Origin: Microglena sp. YARC
Lineage: Eukaryota; Chlorophyta; Chlorophyceae; Chlamydomonadales; Chlamydomonadaceae
Length of the DNA: 64,000 bases
Direction of reading: 5' to 3'
Assembly (NCBI GenBank): GCA_022414725.1
Contig: CM039463.1
Coordinates: 22,701,511 to 22,765,510 of the forward strand
How positions within the stretch are numbered: position 1 is the first letter of the stretch; each line of letters begins with the position of its first letter. Shown here one piece after another: positions 55,401-62,349 of the stretch. The notes under the pieces were generated by a model that was given only the letters and a program-made list of their open reading frames with translations, searched no databases and was not told the DNA's origin. A program made the position numbers and the translations under genes.

Positions 55401-57170
55401 CCACCATACACCGCACCCCGCCTACAATCTCACACCCACCTTTACACACACCCAAACATCCCAACCTCTTGCCAAACATCCACTCACCACATACCCCACC
55501 CCACCCCACCCCACCCCACCTACACGCCCACCCTTGCACCCACACCCACACAACTCAACCCTTGCCAAACATCCACCCACCATAAACCCCACCCCACCTA
55601 CACCTACACACTCACACTAACAGCCACACCCACGCATCCCAAACCCTTGCCAAACTTCCACCCACCATATACCCCACCCCCACCCCACCTACACCTAAAC
55701 CCTCACACCGTCCCTCACAGCCACACCCACACATCCCAAACCCTTGCCAAACATTCACCTACCATTTACCCTACCTCACCCCACTTACACACACACACTC
55801 ACACACACACAACCAAACCCTTGCCAAATATTCTCCCAGCATATACCCCAAACCACCCTAACCCACCTACACACCCATCCTCGCACCCAAACATCCCCAC
55901 CCCTTGCCAAACATTCACTCACCATAAACCCCACCCCACCACACTTACTCGCCCACCTCCACACCCACACAATTCAACCCTTGCCTAGCATCCATCTCCA
56001 CAAATTATGCAGTGTAATGGTGTATAAGGCTACAATATATATGGTTTGCTCACCGTGTTTCCTTGTACCTCGTCAATTTCAGAGTAAATATCTGATAATG
56101 ATAAAAACTGAGATTTCGTAAATATCCACAGAAATGAGGAACCGAAGCGTCTGCCCACAAGGGTACAATATATATGGTGTATTCCTTCCCATATTTGCTC
56201 CACCCGCAGACAACATGCAGCTTGAAGGCCAATACGCGATGCATCCAAACCAATCCAAACCTTGCCAAACATCCACCCACCATCCACCATCCACCACCCA
56301 CCAACCTTGCCAAACATCCACACACCACACACCAACCTTGCTAAACCTTGCCAAACATCCACCCACTCACCACCACCACACCCCCAACCACCACCACACA
56401 CTACCACACACCACTACACACCACCCACAGGCTTGAGGTTATACCTCACGTCCTCCTGCTTCGGGACGGTCAAGCCCTGGGTGGAATAGGAGTTCAATAG
56501 GGCACCATAATAATGAAAAAATCATCATGTGGTCCCCGTCTCCATACACAACAAGCTACCTGATGCCCGCCTCCTCCACCACCATGGGGCTACTTCCATG
56601 GAGCTCCTGTGGACACTGGACTCCCACTCACCCACATCCACACCCACACCAACACCCACACCCACACCCACACCCACACCCACACCCACACCCACACCCA
56701 CTCCATCCCATGTCCCATGCCCCAACCCTTGATAAACATCCCACCCACATCCAAACCTTGATAAATATCCCACCCACATCCAACCCTTGAAAAATATCCC
56801 ACCCACATCCAACCCTTGATAAGCATGCCACCCACATCTACCACATCCTCCCCCAACACACAGAGTCAGGCTAGAGGTCACACCTTGGGTCCTCCAGGTC
56901 TATGTTGCCCTCCTCCTTCACCTCCGTTGGACTATCGGCCATAGCGATTCTGGGGACGTGGGTCGTTCTCCGAGGTCTCTGAGCGGCTGCCCTACGGCTA
57001 TGCCTGGCTGGGGTGTTGCCCCAGGCAGGGAGCAATTGCGCGTGTGGGAGGGTCGGGGTTCGCTTCGAAGCCATGATGCTGCCACGCATGGGCCCGAAAG
57101 TGCATGTGGCCTTTAACACCGGGGCATAGCGAGCGGCAGAGCAAGACGTGCTAATATTGGGTCGAAGCAT
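35965..57170 (-). CDS. PAO-like: PAO-like Rieske oxygenase (plastid), 11 exons
   Basis: Eleven exons join in phase to 621 codons plus a stop. Residues 1-95 form a Ser/Ala/Arg-rich transit-like extension. The Rieske [2Fe-2S] ligands are C168-x-H170 and C188-x2-H191 (ACPHRLAPLS and CSYHGW). The mononuclear iron site is N285, D288, H291, H296 (ENLVDPGHLPFSHH). A C528-x2-C531 motif (HTKHCKSCRGAM) is typical of the PAO/PTC52/TIC55 group, and hydrophobic segments at about 542-566 and 583-600 would anchor the C-terminus. Plant PAO opens the pheophorbide a ring using ferredoxin-derived electrons during chlorophyll breakdown; sequence alone does not separate that from PTC52- or TIC55-like roles. Introns are 0.6-3.7 kb and filled with repeats, many made from the gene's own exon ends. 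Despite this the main frame has no lesion, so I think it is functional. Confidence 0.9.
36214..37225 (-). repeat. Seven extra copies of the exon 11 acceptor end
   Basis: Units of about 150 bp (acceptors near 36,350, 36,500, 36,650, 36,800, 36,950, 37,065 and 37,213). Each has TTTCAG|GTGGCCCAAATGGTCACTGC-type sequence, then about 50 nt of exon (VAQMVTAAETVACLLGCAIT), then G-rich intron DNA on the + strand. No donor was seen after the exon-like part, so these could act only as decoy acceptors. Confidence 0.92.
37226..37768. repeat. Low-complexity intron DNA, (CACT)n-rich
   Basis: G-rich at 37,230-37,320, then a partial R1 end (37,355-37,385), then CACTCACTCACCCATT-type repeats to about 37,660. 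No gene. Confidence 0.8.
37769..39440 (-). repeat. Eleven extra copies of the CxxC exon (exon 10)
   Basis: Donor-side ends near 37,769, 37,927, 38,101, 38,260, 38,437, 38,604, 38,793, 38,953, 39,114, 39,276 and 39,434, spaced about 160 bp. Most encode VESHTKHCKSCRGAMHSFQ followed by a good donor (CAG|GTGAGA), with an AG directly before the GTC; that core is 57 nt, phase 0 to 0. Between copies are C-rich tracts and ACACCCACACATACACAT. Whether any is spliced in is unknown. Confidence 0.93.
39599..39685 (-). CDS. PAO-like exon 10 (CxxC motif)
   Basis: Acceptor TTGTGCAG|GATATTCC, donor CAG|GTAAGAC; 29 codons, phase 0 to 0. DIPRTQLLDRYDSHTKHCKS then CRGAMHNFQ. This copy alone has the full LLDRY lead-in known in the family, so I take it as the working exon. 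Confidence 0.88.
39713..39845 (+). repeat. Dispersed repeat R1 in PAO-like intron 9
   Basis: TGTTACAGTCCAGGTGTAGA, GGGACTTGCCCAACCATGGT, GGGGGCCCTGAGTTCGTG. Full-length orientation opposite to the gene. Confidence 0.8.
39850..40600. repeat. AT-rich repeats and R2 copy in intron 9
   Basis: Holds ATATTGTGGGTAAATAATAATGAATA-type repeats (shared core TTGTGGGTAAATAA, 39,850-40,380), an R2 copy at about 40,140-40,215 (CCATGGAGGAGACCAAAAAC) and repeated GGAGGCCAAGCCATAAGTAT units at 40,450-40,570. Confidence 0.75.
40616..40729 (-). CDS. PAO-like exon 9
   Basis: Acceptor AATCTCAG|GACTAC, donor TTG|GTACGA; 38 codons, phase 0 to 0. DYYLATSADGMVAKCCKWLR then GGGPSFPPGAP matches the family's T-x-AD-x-x-V...KWL segment. 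Of eight related copies it is the only one that continues beyond the first 25 residues. Confidence 0.85.
40740..41910 (-). repeat. Seven extra copies of the exon 9 acceptor end
   Basis: Copies near 40,858, 40,950, 41,150, 41,318, 41,489, 41,650 and 41,885. The 41.3-41.7 kb units are almost identical, spaced about 170 bp, and read YNLDTAADGMVAKYCNTK. Inter-copy DNA is GT-rich with TTGTGTTGTGTTGTG. A poly(G) lies at about 40,880-40,898. Confidence 0.9.
42163..42321 (-). CDS. PAO-like exon 8
   Basis: Acceptor CATCTGCAG|ACGAAG, donor AAG|GTGTGT; 53 codons, phase 0 to 0. Encodes a helical segment and GIFDGDGVFLHYQGENMK, the family's D-G-D-x-V-F-L-x-x-Q motif. No self-copies are seen nearby. A poly(C) run follows at about 42,061-42,083. 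Confidence 0.9.
42330..44095. repeat. GGGAGGTGGTAGGA-type satellite in intron 7
   Basis: About 1.8 kb of purine-rich DNA built from GGGAGGTGGTAGGAGGGAGG and relatives, with irregular longer units of about 60-230 bp (for example 42,380-42,480 again at 42,850-42,980). Long open frames rich in Gly, Arg or Pro are artefacts. Confidence 0.93.
44120..45765. repeat. CA-rich minisatellite in intron 7
   Basis: Units of about 60-72 bp: ACTGTGCATGTATACAAACA, CAGACATACAGACACACAAA, CAGATACACAC. A higher-order unit of about 120-130 bp alternates GTGCATG and GTGCACG forms. It keeps frames open for hundreds of codons on both strands; none is a credible gene. Confidence 0.95.
45776..45890 (-). CDS. PAO-like exon 7
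   Basis: Acceptor CTACCACCAG|GTCTGG completes the phase-2 codon from exon 6; donor CAG|GTAAGA. RSGSSMGGRWGATILYLSPT then SPGKSVVFLFNFFSGMQPQ; the T-x-SPGKS-x-V word is a family hallmark. Confidence 0.9.
46000..46345 (-). repeat. Three extra copies of the exon 7 acceptor end
   Basis: Copies near 46,045, 46,215 and 46,340 contain ACCAG|GTCTGGGTCTTCAATG or its tail and read GGRWGATVLYLTPTS before drifting into (GGT)n-rich intron sequence. The outermost copy is fused directly to a decayed exon 6 end. Confidence 0.88.
46365..47125 (-). repeat. Five extra copies of the exon 6 donor end
   Basis: Units of about 170 bp near 46,365, 46,530, 46,700, 46,873 and 47,048. They share exon sequence for FEVIQLDFMSSATNLAFHAP and AHVRYLR, then CTCAG|GTACGAGG-type donors and an intron piece with GCGGAGC. 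Decay grows with distance from exon 6. Confidence 0.93.
47219..47449 (-). CDS. PAO-like exon 6
   Basis: Acceptor CATCCAG|GGACTC completes the phase-2 codon from exon 5 (NR-DSGGPTPMIDL); donor CTCAG|GTAAAA, phase 2. Contains PAHFKGIKVDPMFPFPDDLD and NLAFHAPAHVRYL. Confidence 0.9.
47545..47665 (-). repeat. Decayed copies of the exon 6 acceptor end
   Basis: CACAGGGCCACCGGAATCTC (47,618) and CATGCCACCGGAGCCCTCCT (47,550) correspond to exon 6 start and interior sequence. They follow a (GT)n stretch at 47,470-47,530. Confidence 0.7.
47666..48080. other. Intron 5 spacer with an R3 fragment
   Basis: Contains an R3-like fragment at about 47,938-47,990 (TACGCCGTGCCACAGGCGTG, AGATTGAGGG). Nothing coding was recognised. 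Confidence 0.5.
48080..49265. repeat. Minisatellite in PAO-like intron 5
   Basis: About ten units with ATGACTTCCATGGTGTTCAG, GTGTTCAAGTTCCATTGATT and ATGGCCATCAGCCAAACAA. Three copies also carry a longer block, on the - strand GGAAACACTGGAGGACCCAG (near 48,115, 48,755 and 49,240), which vaguely resembles the start of exon 6 (GGACTCCGGTGGCCC). That relation is tentative. Confidence 0.85.
49130..49395 (+). repeat. Two dispersed repeat R1 copies
   Basis: TTGTTACAGTCCAGGGGTAG at 49,113 and 49,275, both followed by CCAAATAGGC and the CCCAAC(C/T)GTGACAGGAG segment. The second copy continues to GCGGGCCCTTAGACCGTG. They are separated by a minisatellite unit, so the region was duplicated as a block. 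Confidence 0.8.
49446..49680 (-). repeat. Two extra copies of the exon 5 donor end
   Basis: The outer copy (49,530-49,453) reads MLENLVDPGHLHFSHHGLGR then LNR|GTAAGC, retaining the metal-binding N, D, H and H. The inner copy (near 49,655) keeps only HGLGRLNR and the donor. A C-rich tract lies between. Confidence 0.92.
49730..49950 (-). CDS. PAO-like exon 5 (mononuclear iron site)
   Basis: Acceptor CCCCGCAG|GTCCGC, donor AACAG|GTAAGC, phase 0 to 2. VRAGMLFVWPDAASVSEAAD, then the ENLVDPGHLPFSHHG iron-binding segment. Confidence 0.92.
50090..50445 (-). repeat. Two extra copies of the exon 5 acceptor end
   Basis: Near 50,165-50,090 the sequence follows GTCCGCGCTGGTATGTTATT but has TGA in place of TGG. 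Near 50,445-50,385 it is more decayed (TTTGTGTGGCCAGGTGCTGC). G-rich DNA separates them in about 270-bp units. Confidence 0.88.
50650..50840 (-). repeat. Two extra copies of the exon 4 donor end
   Basis: Both carry TGCAGCAGCCCCCGCTCAGC, then TATC(T/C)CACACAG|GTGAG. They lie about 120 and 240 bp beyond exon 4 with AGCTAATTATAGTGTG repeats around them. Confidence 0.9.
50975..51083 (-). CDS. PAO-like exon 4
   Basis: Acceptor TGTCACAG|GTTCGG, donor ACACAG|GTGAGA, phase 2 to 0. RFGGAGKCTTVPQAEDSRAA then PRSAATAYPTQ, matching the family segment between the Rieske CxxH and the V-x-G-L-x-F-VWP word. Confidence 0.9.
51180..51790 (-). repeat. Four extra copies of the exon 4 acceptor end
   Basis: Near 51,240, 51,415, 51,600 and 51,770. 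They read (G/C)AGKCTT(I/M)(P/Q)QA, two with in-frame stops, after CACAG|GTTCGG-, GTTTGTT- or GTCTGTT-type acceptors. Units of about 180 bp also carry (GAT)n- and GGAGGAG-rich intron DNA. Confidence 0.93.
52035..52155 (-). repeat. Decayed copies of the exon 3 donor end
   Basis: At 52,060-52,039 the - strand reads CATACCATGGTTGGAGGTAA, copying exon 3's CATACCATGGGTGGAGGTAA. A weaker copy, CGTACCATGGTTACATG, is at about 52,150-52,128. Confidence 0.8.
52224..52275 (-). CDS. PAO-like exon 3 (second Rieske motif)
   Basis: Acceptor TACTTGCAG|AGGGACG, donor GGAG|GTAAGT, phase 1 to 2, 52 nt. Completes EGRIESDGTLQCSYHGW. The short exon is confirmed by the motif and by both phases. Confidence 0.92.
52310..53036. 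other. Intron 2 with poly(G) and short repeats
   Basis: G runs at about 52,345-52,360 and 52,410-52,440 sit in roughly 70-bp units with GGGGTGAGCTGTTGAGG and AAAGGAGGACAT. From about 52,600 to 53,036 I see nothing recognised, apart from AGTGTGTACCGCCCCA-like repeats near 52,965-53,030. Confidence 0.75.
53037..53278 (-). CDS. PAO-like exon 2 (first Rieske motif)
   Basis: Acceptor CAATGCAG|TTTGGAG completes the phase-2 codon of exon 1; donor AGTG|GTGAGT, phase 1. FNWLKNWWPVLLVEHLDKSR, PHAVTLIGRRYVAWWD, a Ser-rich insert of about 20 residues, and WRVFDDACPHRLAPLS. Confidence 0.92.
53355..53725 (-). repeat. Two extra copies of the exon 2 acceptor end
   Basis: The inner copy (acceptor CAACGCAG at about 53,492) reads EEPSIPFNWLNNWWPVLVEH. 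The outer copy (about 53,722-53,590) reads FNWLQNWWPVVLVEHQDKSR. Both cover only the first half of the exon and end in an intronic segment with ATACATATATATACACCCAC-like sequence. Confidence 0.92.
53740..53930. repeat. Minisatellite GGCAAGTTGGGAAAAAGCTG
   Basis: Irregular 20-40 bp units of AAGTTAGGCAAAAGCTGTTG and relatives in intron 1 of the PAO-like gene. Confidence 0.8.
53931..54290. other. Intron 1 spacer
   Basis: Contains GTTCTGTTCCAATGTACTGT-like short repeats (54,038-54,095). No exon is supported, and exon 1 joins exon 2 in phase without one. Confidence 0.5.
54290..54400. repeat. Dispersed relative of the 74-bp unit
   Basis: GTCAGCTTCCAGATGCACTA, then GAGCTGCCTAGTAGCTGCTG and GCTGAAAAGAAAAGCTATGC. 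The last part matches the right end of the gene A intron array (about 6,270-6,305). Confidence 0.7.
54631..54765 (+). repeat. Dispersed repeat R1 copy
   Basis: TTACAGTCCAGGGGTAGGCC, TTGCCCAACCGTGATAGGAA, CGTTTTACCGACGGGGGCCC. One of the best-preserved copies. Confidence 0.85.
54880..56420. repeat. Minisatellite CCCTTGCCAAACATCCACCC in intron 1
   Basis: About twenty irregular units of 60-100 bp: CACACATCCCAAACCCTTGC, CAAACATCCACCCACCATAA, ACCCCACCCCACCTACACC. Interrupted at about 55,995-56,260 by non-repeat DNA. The Pro/His/Thr-rich frames are artefacts. Confidence 0.93.
56440..56475 (-). repeat. Decayed copy of the exon 1 donor end
   Basis: On the - strand CAGGAGGACGTGAGGTATAACCT-like sequence (two blocks, GGAGGACGTGAG and GTATAACCT) parallels exon 1's GGAGGACCCAAG|GTGTGACCT. 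Short, so tentative. Confidence 0.55.
56630..56840. repeat. (CCACAC)n and TTGATAAACATCCCACCCAC repeats
   Basis: A CCCACA microsatellite (56,635-56,700), then four 30-bp units with CCCACATCCAACCCTTGATA. Intron 1. Confidence 0.88.
56884..57170 (-). CDS. PAO-like exon 1 (transit-like N-terminus)
   Basis: From ATG 57,170: MLRPNISTSCSAARYAPVLK, rich in Ser, Ala, Arg and Thr and poor in acidic residues until MADSPTEVKEEGNIDLEDP. Donor CCAAG|GTGTGA, phase 2. Consistent with a plastid transit peptide. Confidence 0.8.
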
Positions 57171-58202
57171 TGTAAAGGGACAATGGGTATAAGCGGTGGT
57201 GGTGGTGGTGGTGAGGGGGGCAATATGGGCCTTAAGTTTTGAAGTGTGGAGGTACGGTGGTGGGGGTGAATCGTAGGATAGAGGGGGCAGCTGGGGAATG
57301 CGAAAGTGCTGCGCCAGATTTACTATCGATGGTCCTCTTCGCGCTTTAAAAGGAGCAGTATGCAGGCCGTGGCCTTTGGGTGAGAAGTAGGTTGAAAGCA
57401 GATACCTGTTCCACAGACACGTCTGATACGCTATTATTCACGTGTGATCAATTCTGGCCTGTCGAATTCCAGGTGGTGTGTAGCTGTGCGTATGGGTGGG
57501 TGTAGCTAAGGGGTGTAGCTAAAACACCGTGGTAGCTCCGGGGGCGGGGGCCCTCCCGGGGGGTAGCTTGGGCGGGGGCGGGGCGGGGGCGGGGGCGGGG
57601 GCGGGGGGAGGGGGGGGGGAGCTACATCTGGTTACAAGTTTTGGCATGTCTCTAGGTCGGTGTTCCCTCGATCGAGATCATATTTGTTTTGATAGATCTT
57701 CAGTTGACAGCCTTTCGAACATGTTCGCAAAACAATGTTTGATCATATTCGAGGGGACACCTTCAAATTATGGCCTGGGCATGGCTATAAAAGCCGAAAT
57801 TGGGGCAAAACAAAATATCACCGTAGGCCCCTATATTGTTGGCTGCTCATTTGGCGGTAAGGGTATCGCCCAAACCCTGCAATGTTAGCGTATAGGCCAA
57901 CATGTGGTTCGAGCCTAAACCGGGTCTACTGCCAATGTCCGTGCACTGAGCACGATTCAGTATAGTACACATTTTTGATAAAGCCGGCAGAGTGGTTCAA
58001 GTAAAATTGTAAGATCGTTTTAACATTATTGATGGATGCTCCAAGGACGTTGGGCGCTCAAGCGCTCGTACAGTCAGATCATGGTGTGGCTCCTTTCTCT
58101 CCCTCTGCTGGCTGGTCTTGACCCCCCCGCCCCCCCCCCCCCCAATATACACACATACACAGTTACACACCACACCCGCCTTCGCCCCCTCTCCCCTGTT
58201 CG
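57171..58202. other. Upstream region of the PAO-like gene
   Basis: A (GGT)n stretch at 57,196-57,213 and a GGGGCGGGGGCGGGG tract at about 57,575-57,620 suggest GC-box-like or low-complexity DNA. A + strand frame ending IVGCSFGGKGIAQTLQC (to 57,888) is open but has Gly-rich low complexity at its start; I do not call it. Poly(C) at about 58,125-58,143. Confidence 0.35.
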
Positions 58203-58380
58203 AGGTGGTGTTTACCGCCCTATCCCGCAACAACGTCCGGGACAGTCACTGATCTCCACGTTTTTTAACAAGCTCGACCCGCCCGACATCACCGATAGGA
58301 AAGCCGCCGAGATCGGTCGAGGCTGCAGCTTGTGCCGTTCAGGTCGTTGCAAGACTAGCTGCCAAGGGAAGCCTAGCTGA
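58203..58380 (+). CDS. Candidate terminal exon, unknown protein
   Basis: After CTGTTCGAG the frame reads GVYRPIPQQRPGQSLISTFF, NKLDPPDITDRKAAEIGRGC, SLCRSGRCKTSC and stops at 58,380. The Cys-x2-Cys...Cys...Cys arrangement and balanced composition look coding. I found no partner exon, so this is weak. Confidence 0.3.
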
Positions 58381-60352
58381 AGAGTAAAGGATACAGAGAG
58401 TTGCTTCTAAGGCTGCCATGGTCAAGAATGTGTGTTTAAATGTAATCGCTTAAATGTTGTCTTGCACTGTCTGAAATCAAATGTGGCCCTGCATTTACAT
58501 GTGCTCACTGTCTGCAGCACATATGGGTTGCAATATCATGATTGGATGCAAAGTTATAAATGTATGCCCAGTTGTATCTGTTTATAATACCTATGACCAG
58601 GATATTGTATTAAGTTATAAGTTTAATAAGCCTAGGCCCAGGGATCAATTTCCGATAATGGGATATTGAATGTGGTTTAAATGGAACCGCCACAGCCAGG
58701 AATGTGTTTACAAATGTAGCCGTCAAAGCAAGTCCAGATTTGAAATTACCGCCATAGTTAGAGCGAGTGAAATTACCGCCATAGATAGAGACTTAGAGCG
58801 CAGAATGATTTGGTTCACTTTTTCTACAACTGCCAAGTACAGTAATATGACAGCCAACATGGACGCCTACCAGGATAATTCAGCATGCACGTGTCTACGT
58901 GTCAACATTGTGTGTGCAACGTTACCTCTCGGAGATTTTTGAACAACCCTAACGCCCACATAATTTTCCAAGCAAATGTTTTATTCTCGACTCAAAAACA
59001 CACATTGCTACAATGCCCAACTCTGGTAAGAAATGTGAAAGGCCCGCAGTCGGGGAACAGACTCGAGTAGTCCTCAGCGACACAGTTCATTGCAGTGTCG
59101 CATGTGTTGCTAAAACATGACGGAGAGTGTTCACAGCGACAGGTGGAAACGGAATCGAGTTAGTTACGAGACCGTTGGCTGACGTGTCAGGCTTCGTCTC
59201 GGGGGTGCGGTCGGACATTCGTACAAATGGGGAACCCTGGGGGCTCCCGCTCCCGTCCCCCAGAAGGGGGGGGCTCCGCCAAAAACGCATTAGCAGTCAC
59301 GAGCAGGGCAGGGGGCGAATATTTAAGAAACTTGATTTCCAGACTGCGAGAAAGGGCGAGGAGCAGATCCCTAGCGAGGAGGGAGGCTGGGAATTTCGAA
59401 AGTAGTGGAGTAAGAAGCTACTCGTAGCGGAATAAGAATTCCAAATGGAGGGACTCCGGAGGGGGCAACAGCGAACCCCCAAAGTTTTGCCCCCATACAG
59501 CCCCAAATGTGCATGAGATATCATGTTTCAGGAGTCTTACGCAAGTAACATACACAATCCCTGCTGCAAGTAACTAGTTTGCACCCTCCCAGCATATTCT
59601 ACCCAGCTGGATTTGGTTCAGAAGTTTGAGAAGGAAACCCATGATGGGAGATTTGACCTGCACAAGTCAACAAGTACCATACCAGACCCTTTCCAGCCCT
59701 GACAGGCTGGCATACCGACCCGCAGCAGTCGGAATGAGGGAGCAGAATCGAGCAGGTTCTGACAAATGAACTTCAGGCAATGTGATGGATGGCACAATTT
59801 GATGGCGACTGATAGATTCCCTGTCCCAATCTGTGCTCTGTGGAGCTCGAGGCAGTCACTTGCTTACCCTTATGTACCCTTGCTTGGCACTTTCGCGTAG
59901 CTTTCGCCACAAGGCATGGCAGGGGGTGAAACGATAATGCCACCTCCGGAAATCGCTTCGCGACTACCCCTGCACTCACCCCCCTGCACTCAGCTGACCT
60001 TCCCGCACCGCAACCTGTTGGGTCGTGGTTCGGATAAGGTCCTTTTCCCTTCCTGTCGGGTAGGCCTACTAGAGTTTGCTGCTATTATCTTACTGTACTG
60101 GGGATCTCAAAATATCTAAAGAACTAATTGATTTTCAAGGAACGGACAAGGGCAAGGGCAAGAGGTCCTTTTCCCTTCCAGTCGGTTAGGATTACCATAC
60201 CCTGGATGTCAAACTATATAAATAACTAGCATCTGAGCCCGTCGTACCGATGGGCGGACCACCCCCGTGGCCACGCCAGCGACAGGTCTCGGAAAATGGA
60301 GATCCGAAACCACTGAAACCAAAAGCCCAACTGCCTGGGCCAAAAGGGCTAA
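58381..60352. other. Intergenic stretch
   Basis: No family motif or convincing exon. 60,235-60,345 resembles 63,600-63,665 (CCGTGGCCAC, GCGACAGGTC, GAAACCAAAAGC), a further dispersed repeat on both sides of the Harbinger element. Confidence 0.4.
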
Positions 60353-60560
60353 GGGGTAGGTCACACTGCTCTTGCTTTTGGTCGATTTAGCTTTCGCTTT
60401 TGGTCCGCTTTTGGTCCGCTTTTGGCCCGATTTTGGTGAGGACCAAAAGCGACCAAAATCGGACCAAAAGCTAAATCGAAAGCAAAATCTGGTCTTTGAG
60501 ACAATTTATTGATCCGATTTTGCTTTCGATTTTGCTTTTGGTCAGGTACTTAAATACAGT
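60353..60560 (+). repeat. Harbinger left terminal and subterminal repeat
   Basis: TIR followed by palindromic blocks of CGATTTTGG(T/C)C, CTTTTGGTCC and their complements (60,375-60,545). These could form multiple hairpins or transposase-binding sites. Confidence 0.85.
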
Positions 60561-60729
60561 AGTATAGCTGATTGTTTTCAAGTCTAAAAGCTGTAATGTT
60601 TTTGAACTGATGACAATTTTTTGACAGCCCCCAAAGTGCCGATGCCTTCAAAAAATGTGCGCTGTCAAAAAAGCGCACTTGCCTTTGAAAAAGTGCGCTC
60701 GCACCAGTTTTTTAATTGGTGCGCTTTTG

Positions 60730-60870
60730 TTTTTTTTGCAGGACCTGCATGGAGCTGGGAACCTGGAGGACCTGGGAGCTGGGAACCTGGATGACCTGCA
60801 GGGAGCTGGGAACAGGGAGCTGGGAGCTGCCCGCAGCAGGGACGGAGCTACAGGGAGCTGCAAGTAGGGA
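60730..60870. repeat. Short GGAGCTGGGAACC repeat in the Harbinger element
   Basis: Copies of GGAGCTGGGAACCTGGAGGA and CAGGGAGCTGGGA. Upstream are AAAGTGCGCT(C/T)GCACC-like inverted words. Confidence 0.75.
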
Positions 60871-61216
60871 GACTGGATAGTGGAAACAATGCAGATTTGG
60901 GAACCTCTGTTACAACCTCGGTTTAAATTATATGACCAAGTCGTCCATTAATAATAGTAAGAAAAGAAATCCAAGTTGCTTGCTAGAGGGATGTAGCCAA
61001 GTTCAATTGGGGAATAATATAACAATTCGCTTGCTGGGAACAACTGATGAAGTACCAAGTAGGAATAATGTACCACTTTAAATTCAACCTCTCAAATCTT
61101 GCTACATAGGAAATATGACGAGGTTCCTGAATCCATGTTACCAAGTGACAATCTCTCTCGTGGGTACCGCACGAGTAATGTGCCAACGACATGCAACAAA
61201 AAATCAGTATAGCCAT

Positions 61217-61560
61217 CTAGCTAGGGGGGTTCTGGCTCATGTTTGGCATAAATGGACCACCCATCATCCCAGGCGTACCCCCAGACGTACCCATAGGGTA
61301 CGTCTGGGGGTACGCCTGTGTGGCACCAGCCATCATCCCTGCCCCATTGTGTGGGGTGGACATCGTAGGACCCATCATCCCACCCCCATTGTGTGGGGTG
61401 GAGCTGCCAGGAATGGAGTGGTTCATACCCATCATCGCATTGCCCCCTCCAAAAATGTTGGCAATCATGAGAGTGGTCTGCCGGTTCATCTCTGACATGT
61501 GTCATCATCTCCAACCGGTTTTCACTCTTCTCCCTCCTCTCTCTCTCCTCCCCTCTCTAT
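61217..61560 (-). pseudogene. Harbinger partner ORF remnant
   Basis: On the - strand an Arg/Glu-rich stretch (61,565-61,510) leads by a frameshift into MSEMNRQTTLMIANIFGGGN and a Gly/Met/Pro-rich tail. Harbinger elements encode a Myb-like DNA-binding partner with a charged coiled-coil tail; this fits by position and composition only. A 24-bp palindrome (GGGTACGTCTGGGGGTACGC type) sits at 61,276-61,315. Confidence 0.4.
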
Positions 61561-61617
61561 CCTCCCTCAAGATGTGAACAATTACTGGTCCTGCAGCGGT
61601 AGTGACCTGTGGTAGGG

Positions 61618-62233
61618 ATTTGAAACCTTATTTTTAGTAACCCTAGCTGACTGCGGGTGTGCAGGGGATGCTGCTACCTTTAATAGGAGTGGTCTAGGCC
61701 TGAGAATCCAAGAGTACTTGGCAATGCCCCAAGGGTCACAGCCTCGACATATTGATGGGATGGAAGTAATGCCGTATTTAGTTGGCGATGGTGCCTTTAA
61801 GTTGACAGAGCACCTCATGAAGTGTTATGAGGTGGGTAACCCTACACCTGCCCAGTTCAACTTCAACTATGCTTTGATTAGAACAAGGCGGGTTGTTGAT
61901 TGTGCATTCGGTAGACTGAAGGGTCGATTTAGGCTACTGTACAGTACACGTCTTCGAGACCCTGTCACTGCGGTCAAGGTTTCTCGGATATGCTGTGCCT
62001 TGCACAACTTCTTGGAGCGCAAGCATCCTTATCCTCAAGACATGCAGCTGGAACCTGTTGTTCCCTCTGATATCAACACAGTCAATTGGGAACCTGGTAC
62101 CATGGGTGCATCTGGTCACAAGAGGAACTTGCTAGCTTCCTACATGGAAAGGGTGATCGGGGTTGAGCCCGTAACCTACACACACGCACAGTTGGGAAAC
62201 CTTTTTCATGGCCCACTCGGATTTGAGGGATAG
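61618..62233 (+). pseudogene. Harbinger DDE transposase, C-terminal two thirds
   Basis: Entered after GTGGTAG as GFETLFLVTLADCGCAGDAA. GDAATFNRSGL fits the first catalytic Asp block, YLVGDGAFKL the second, and RRVVDCAFGRLKGRFRLLYS the third, where the expected Glu (V-V-E) reads Asp. It then has SRICCALHNFLE, typical of the family C-terminus, and stops at 62,233. About 200 residues; the N-terminal part is missing. Confidence 0.85.
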
Positions 62234-62349
62234 CAGGCACCATCCTCGTTCTGACCTAGAAACTTACCTAGAAACCTAGGCTGCCCAGGCCCCGGTGGCC
62301 CGGTTTCTAGGTTAGTCAGTGCCAGTCCAGGGGTCAGCCTATGACATGT

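Noticed and set aside
56525..56620. Extra N-terminal PAO exon reading PQELHGSSPMVVEEAG
   Set aside because: Exon 1 joins exon 2 in phase without it and no acceptor was convincing.
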